From positions 1 to 64,000 of the forward strand of contig JACERV010000008.1 of NCBI GenBank assembly GCA_013911065.1: a stretch of 64,000 nt of DNA. Reading direction: 5' to 3'. This document shows positions 60,906-64,000 of this stretch, piece after piece; the first letter of the stretch is position 1, and the number at the start of each line of letters is the position of its first letter. A model generated the notes under the pieces. The model worked only from the letters and a program-made list of their open reading frames with translations. It ran no database searches and was not told where the DNA came from. Source of the stretch: Ruminococcus sp. GTDB lineage: Bacteria > Bacillota > Clostridia > Lachnospirales > Lachnospiraceae. A program made the position numbers and the translations under genes.

Positions 60906-62257
60906 AGCAAAAAAGGAAAATCATTCTATCCGGGTTTTTGCTTATATTGATTTTGGGGTCAGGGGTGTATTACTTAACAATGGATCATAGCGCCGGACCT
61001 GATGATGATGCGGCAGCCTGGATTTGTACGAATGGGATTGACGGTATTACAGAGATTTCAATATATAGCAATGAAGATAAGCAGATGCTGTCCTTTACCA
61101 AGGGGGAAACATCCTGGAAAGGTGATGACGGCAGTTCCTATGACAATAATCAGTTTGCTTCATATCTGGCTGTACTAGGCTATATGAAGACAGAGCAAAA
61201 ACTGGAAGCTGCAGACAGTGAAAAACAGGAATATGGACTGGAAACACCTGCTTATGGGGTTCGTGTATCATACGATGGCGGGAAAGAATTTAATTATAAT
61301 ATAGGAAAATTTGTGGATAATACAGGCCTGTATATATCAAGTAATAGTGAAAACGGTGTATATCTGATTGATGTCCGGCGTGCAAGGATACTGGAAGATA
61401 TGGTTGCCTCTCTGTATGATGTGGTATTAACAAATGTAAAGTTTGATGAGATACGGGGAATCCAACTGTCTGTACCGGAGAATGATCTGATATTAATGAA
61501 CCGCTCTGAAGCGCCGCGGGCAAACGGCAGCTTTTACTGGAATATATTTAAGCCCTTTACATGGAATGCAGATACAAAAAAGGTGGACGCTCTCATTGAG
61601 ACAATAAAAGATATTGGTACTTTAAAGAGAACGAAAGGTGAAGTTTCTGCTGAAGAGTGTGGACTGGAAAAAGATGAAAGCCAGCTTCCTGCTGTTACTT
61701 TCTATGATATATATGACAGTGAACTCACAGTTTACCTGGGGAAGGTACAGGGTGATTATGTATATTGTAAAACAAATTATCTGGAGGGAATCTATTTAAT
61801 AGATAAGAAGATTCAGCAGGTAATTAATATAAATATTGACGATATTATGGATACTGCGTTGTATTACTATGAAATACCATCTATAAAAACATGTACTGTT
61901 CAATGGCTGGGAGAAACGTATGAACTCAGTGCAAAATGGGTTACTGCCAATGAAGAGGGAAACCGTGGTCAGCGCTTCTGCCTGGATGGAAACAGCATTA
62001 CAGGAGCCGAATACAGTTCGATAGTAGGTTGGTTTTCGGATACAAAAGTGAAACAGATTCTGAATTCTCCGGATGAACAGGGGGAGATATTAGGAACTAT
62101 TACAGTGGAACGACTGTCGCCTCCTTATGAACAAGTACTAACGTTGAGCACAGTGCAGACAAATGATTCTATCATACAGGTGAATTTGGACCAATCCGCA
62201 GCAGTATACATCGAAAAGCAGGATGTGGAAAGTTTCATATCTTCACTTAAGCGATAA
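60902..62257 (+). CDS. DUF4340-type membrane-anchored protein
   Basis: A 451-residue protein with one N-terminal membrane helix (about 6-24) and a repeated beta-rich external region. LSFTKGETSWKGDDGSSYD and the repeated VYLGKVQGDYVYC-like and YGLETPAYGVRVSYDGG segments are typical of DUF4340, which follows GldG in many gut bacteria. ATG overlaps the upstream stop. No enzymatic motif is visible. It probably forms the outer part of the ABC assembly, and the true function is unknown. Confidence 0.8.
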   Translation: MKQKRKIILSGFLLILILGSGVYYLTMDHSAGPDDDAAAWICTNGIDGITEISIYSNEDKQMLSFTKGETSWKGDDGSSYDNNQFASYLAVLGYMKTEQKLEAADSEKQEYGLETPAYGVRVSYDGGKEFNYNIGKFVDNTGLYISSNSENGVYLIDVRRARILEDMVASLYDVVLTNVKFDEIRGIQLSVPENDLILMNRSEAPRANGSFYWNIFKPFTWNADTKKVDALIETIKDIGTLKRTKGEVSAEECGLEKDESQLPAVTFYDIYDSELTVYLGKVQGDYVYCKTNYLEGIYLIDKKIQQVININIDDIMDTALYYYEIPSIKTCTVQWLGETYELSAKWVTANEEGNRGQRFCLDGNSITGAEYSSIVGWFSDTKVKQILNSPDEQGEILGTITVERLSPPYEQVLTLSTVQTNDSIIQVNLDQSAAVYIEKQDVESFISSLKR

Positions 62258-62347
62258 AGTGGAAACATGAGATTGGTAAGTTATATGCGGCGGAGTTCAA
62301 AGAGAGCTGAATTCTAATAAGTCAACACTTTAGAGAAAGGAGGAAAA

Positions 62348-62404
62348 GTGGAAAGAACTTTGGGATTCTGGTCGGCTGTCATAAGGGCAGATATCTTTCT
62401 GTGA
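62348..62404 (+). CDS. Possible 18-aa leader peptide
   Basis: A GTG behind an excellent AAAGGAGGAAAA opens an 18-codon frame ending in TGA, 41 bases upstream of the sugar-binding protein gene. A TCTTTC/GAAAGA hairpin overlaps its end. It may be a regulatory upstream frame, but it could be chance. Confidence 0.3.
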   Translation: MERTLGFWSAVIRADIFL

Positions 62405-62445
62405 AAGATTCCCTGACGGACAAAATAAAAAAATGGAGGTAAAAA

Positions 62446-63591
62446 ATGAAAGGTGTGAAAAAGGTAATAGGGATAGTATTAGGACTTGTATTTGTTTTTT
62501 CCTTAACTGCATGCAATGGCCAGGAAGATGCAAGTGCAGAAAAAGACAGCAGTGCAAAAGAAGATAGTTCAACGGGCAGCAGTTCGGACACGCCGCTGGT
62601 AGCGTTCTCAAACAAAGGCTTGGATTATTATTTCTGGACGGTATGTCAGAAATCCGCAGAGCAGGCCTGCACAGACAGAGGCTGGTCTTTTGAAGCTTCC
62701 GATGCGAAACTTGACAGTGCAAAACAGTTTGATCAATTTGTTAACTTTATCAACAAGAAACCGGCAGCTATTATAGCGGACTCTATTGACTCTGAAGGAC
62801 TGATTGCTGCAGCTGATCAGGCTGTTGCAGCAGGGATTCCGGTAGCAATTGTCGATACGCCTCTTACAGGTGGTGACATTGCGGTAACAGTGGCATTTGA
62901 TAATTATGATGCAGGAACTCTGGCAGCGGAGGCAATTATTAAAGCCCTGGAGGATAAGTATGGTGAGGCGAAAGGTACGGTTGTTAACTGTTATGGAGCA
63001 ATGAGTTCTGAGGCCTGGAGATTAAGAAAAGAAGGGATGGATGCAGTATTTGCAGAATACCCGAATGTGAATTACATTGCGGTACCGGCTGAAGGTGAGA
63101 TTGCAACTACACAGGATGCAGTGCTGAATCAGTTTGCATCAGGCATTGAAATAGATGCCTTACATACTCCATCAGATAACCCCGGGCAGGGTTTGGTAGC
63201 AGCTTTAAAGATGGAAAATAAGTGGGTTACGCGTGATGATAAAGACCATGTCATTATAGTTACAATTGATGGGGAACCAATTGCAAACAAGTTTATTGAA
63301 GAAGGATATTATGATTATTCTATTGCACAGGATGGATATTCTTATGGACAGATAGCGGTAGAAATGCTTGAAAAGTATTCTATGAAGGGCGAAGATGTGC
63401 CATTAGGACCATATGAGAACAAAGATTATTATTGGGAAAAATGTGAAATTATTGAATCAGATTCCGGTCCATATGTGAAGGTTCCTGCTTATGAAATTAA
63501 TCCGGATAACTGCACAGACCCGCGTCACTGGGGGATTGTCGCAGAAGAGAAGCTGGGAATAGAATATGACATGTCGGCTGTTGAAAACTAG
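62446..63591 (+). CDS. Sugar ABC transporter substrate-binding lipoprotein
   Basis: A 381-residue Peripla_BP_4 protein. The signal MKGVKKVIGIVLGLVFVFSL leads to a lipobox LTAC, then a Ser/Asp/Glu-rich linker to about residue 48. TPLVAFSNKGLDYYFWTVCQ and PAAIIADSIDSEGLIAAAD, VDTPLTGG and SDNPGQGLVAALK match ribose/AI-2-like binding proteins. It is followed 90 bases later by a sugar ABC ATPase, so the two form an importer. GGAGGTAAAAA precedes the ATG. The ligand is unknown. Confidence 0.93.
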   Translation: MKGVKKVIGIVLGLVFVFSLTACNGQEDASAEKDSSAKEDSSTGSSSDTPLVAFSNKGLDYYFWTVCQKSAEQACTDRGWSFEASDAKLDSAKQFDQFVNFINKKPAAIIADSIDSEGLIAAADQAVAAGIPVAIVDTPLTGGDIAVTVAFDNYDAGTLAAEAIIKALEDKYGEAKGTVVNCYGAMSSEAWRLRKEGMDAVFAEYPNVNYIAVPAEGEIATTQDAVLNQFASGIEIDALHTPSDNPGQGLVAALKMENKWVTRDDKDHVIIVTIDGEPIANKFIEEGYYDYSIAQDGYSYGQIAVEMLEKYSMKGEDVPLGPYENKDYYWEKCEIIESDSGPYVKVPAYEINPDNCTDPRHWGIVAEEKLGIEYDMSAVEN

Positions 63592-63625
63592 ATTCGTATA
63601 CAAACTGGCTCAATAGTTAAGAAAC

Positions 63626-63660
63626 CAATCCGGCGGGGTATTTATGCCTCTCCGGGTTGG
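63626..63660 (+). promoter_or_regulatory. Intercistronic hairpin between binding protein and ATPase
   Basis: CCAATCCGG pairs with CCGGGTTGG (one G-U) around GGGG/CCTC. Such hairpins often protect the binding-protein mRNA and limit read-through into the ATPase gene. Confidence 0.6.
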
Positions 63661-63681
63661 AAAGAAGGGAGAACCTTTCAT

Positions 63682-64000
63682 ATGGAAAAAGACATAATAC
63701 TGGAAGTAGAGCATATAGATAAAAATTTTGGGAAGACTTGTGCCCTTAAAGATGCAAGCTTCTCAATTAAAAAGGGCTCTATTCATTCCCTTGTCGGTAA
63801 AAATGGTGCAGGTAAAAGTACAATTGTTAATATCATTGCAGGCGTGTACAGACAGACAAGCGGAGACATTACTTTTGAGGGGATGAGTATTGGTCATTTA
63901 AGTTTTAAAGAAAGACAGGATATGGGCATTAGGCTTGTGACACAGCATGCCAGTGTTGTTCTTGATTTGGATGTGGCAGAAAATATTTTCCTGGGACTCT
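63682..64000 (+). CDS. Sugar ABC transporter ATP-binding protein, 5' part
   Basis: Cut by the window end after about 106 codons. It begins MEKDIILEVEHIDKNFG, with Walker A SLVGKNGAGKSTIVNIIAG and the Q-loop LVTQHASVVLDLDVAENIFLG, characteristic of the RbsA/MglA/XylG type that carries two ATPase domains. AAAGAAGGGAG precedes the ATG. Together with the upstream binding protein it points to a monosaccharide-type importer; the permease is expected just beyond the window. Confidence 0.9.
   Translation, partial: MEKDIILEVEHIDKNFGKTCALKDASFSIKKGSIHSLVGKNGAGKSTIVNIIAGVYRQTSGDITFEGMSIGHLSFKERQDMGIRLVTQHASVVLDLDVAENIFLGL

Overview
The window looks like a chromosomal segment of a spore-forming, anaerobic gut-type Firmicute, most likely Lachnospiraceae (Clostridium cluster XIVa). 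This rests on moderate-to-low GC, strong AAGGAGG ribosome sites, TTGACA/TATAAT promoters with 17-18 bp spacing, GTG/TTG starts, SpoIIM- and SpoVB-type sporulation proteins, a T-box leader, a GAAC-N4-GTTC SOS box, and a 1439-residue 2-hydroxyacyl-CoA dehydratase activase. I cannot fix genus or species from the sequence.

Positions 1-8400 carry a small unknown protein, an ABC-F ATPase on the minus strand, a patatin-like lipase, polyphosphate kinase, aldose 1-epimerase and topoisomerase III. Positions 8577-9723 hold a truncated glycyl-radical-enzyme remnant and a hexapeptide-repeat protein. Positions 9960-13490 are the SOS-type recA-recX-rny block. Positions 13660-17600 hold an aminotransferase behind a structured leader, a NUDIX hydrolase, a SpoIIM-like protein and SpoVB. 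Positions 17640-22025 are an iron-sulfur and thiouridine operon (iscR, cysteine desulfurase, IscU scaffold, mnmA, PHP phosphatase). Positions 22040-29390 carry lower glycolysis (gap, pgk, tpiA, gpmI) with an esterase, greA and a HAD phosphatase. The giant activase lies on the minus strand at 29559-33878, followed by a rhomboid-like protein, pyk, and a TrmB-type regulator coupled to a lysA-like decarboxylase.

Positions 38650-45350 look accessory. They hold tRNA-Leu(CAA), a DUF134/NifX-like islet bracketed by 43-bp imperfect direct repeats, a DUF3793/flavodoxin pair behind a DtxR/IdeR-like operator, two tiny cysteine-containing proteins, a PadR/HAAS pair and an SdpR/SdpI pair. Positions 45397-52582 are a complete trpEGDCFBA operon under a tryptophan T-box, with REP-like palindromes, one of which supplies the trpC stop codon. 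Positions 52779-64000 are a probable carbohydrate locus: a DeoC-type aldolase, a transaldolase-like protein, a DeoR regulator, two sugar-binding lipoproteins, an SDR dehydrogenase, a GldA/GldF/GldG/DUF4340-like ABC system, and the start of a sugar ABC ATPase cut by the window end.

The most interesting unexplained structures are: a family of hairpin units with covarying outer stems, found in the nifS-nifU gap and, in the opposite orientation, in the pgk-tpiA gap; the REP-like family around the trp operon; a promoter carrying two identical palindromes ahead of DUF134/NifX; and the uncharacterised aldolase/transaldolase sugar locus.
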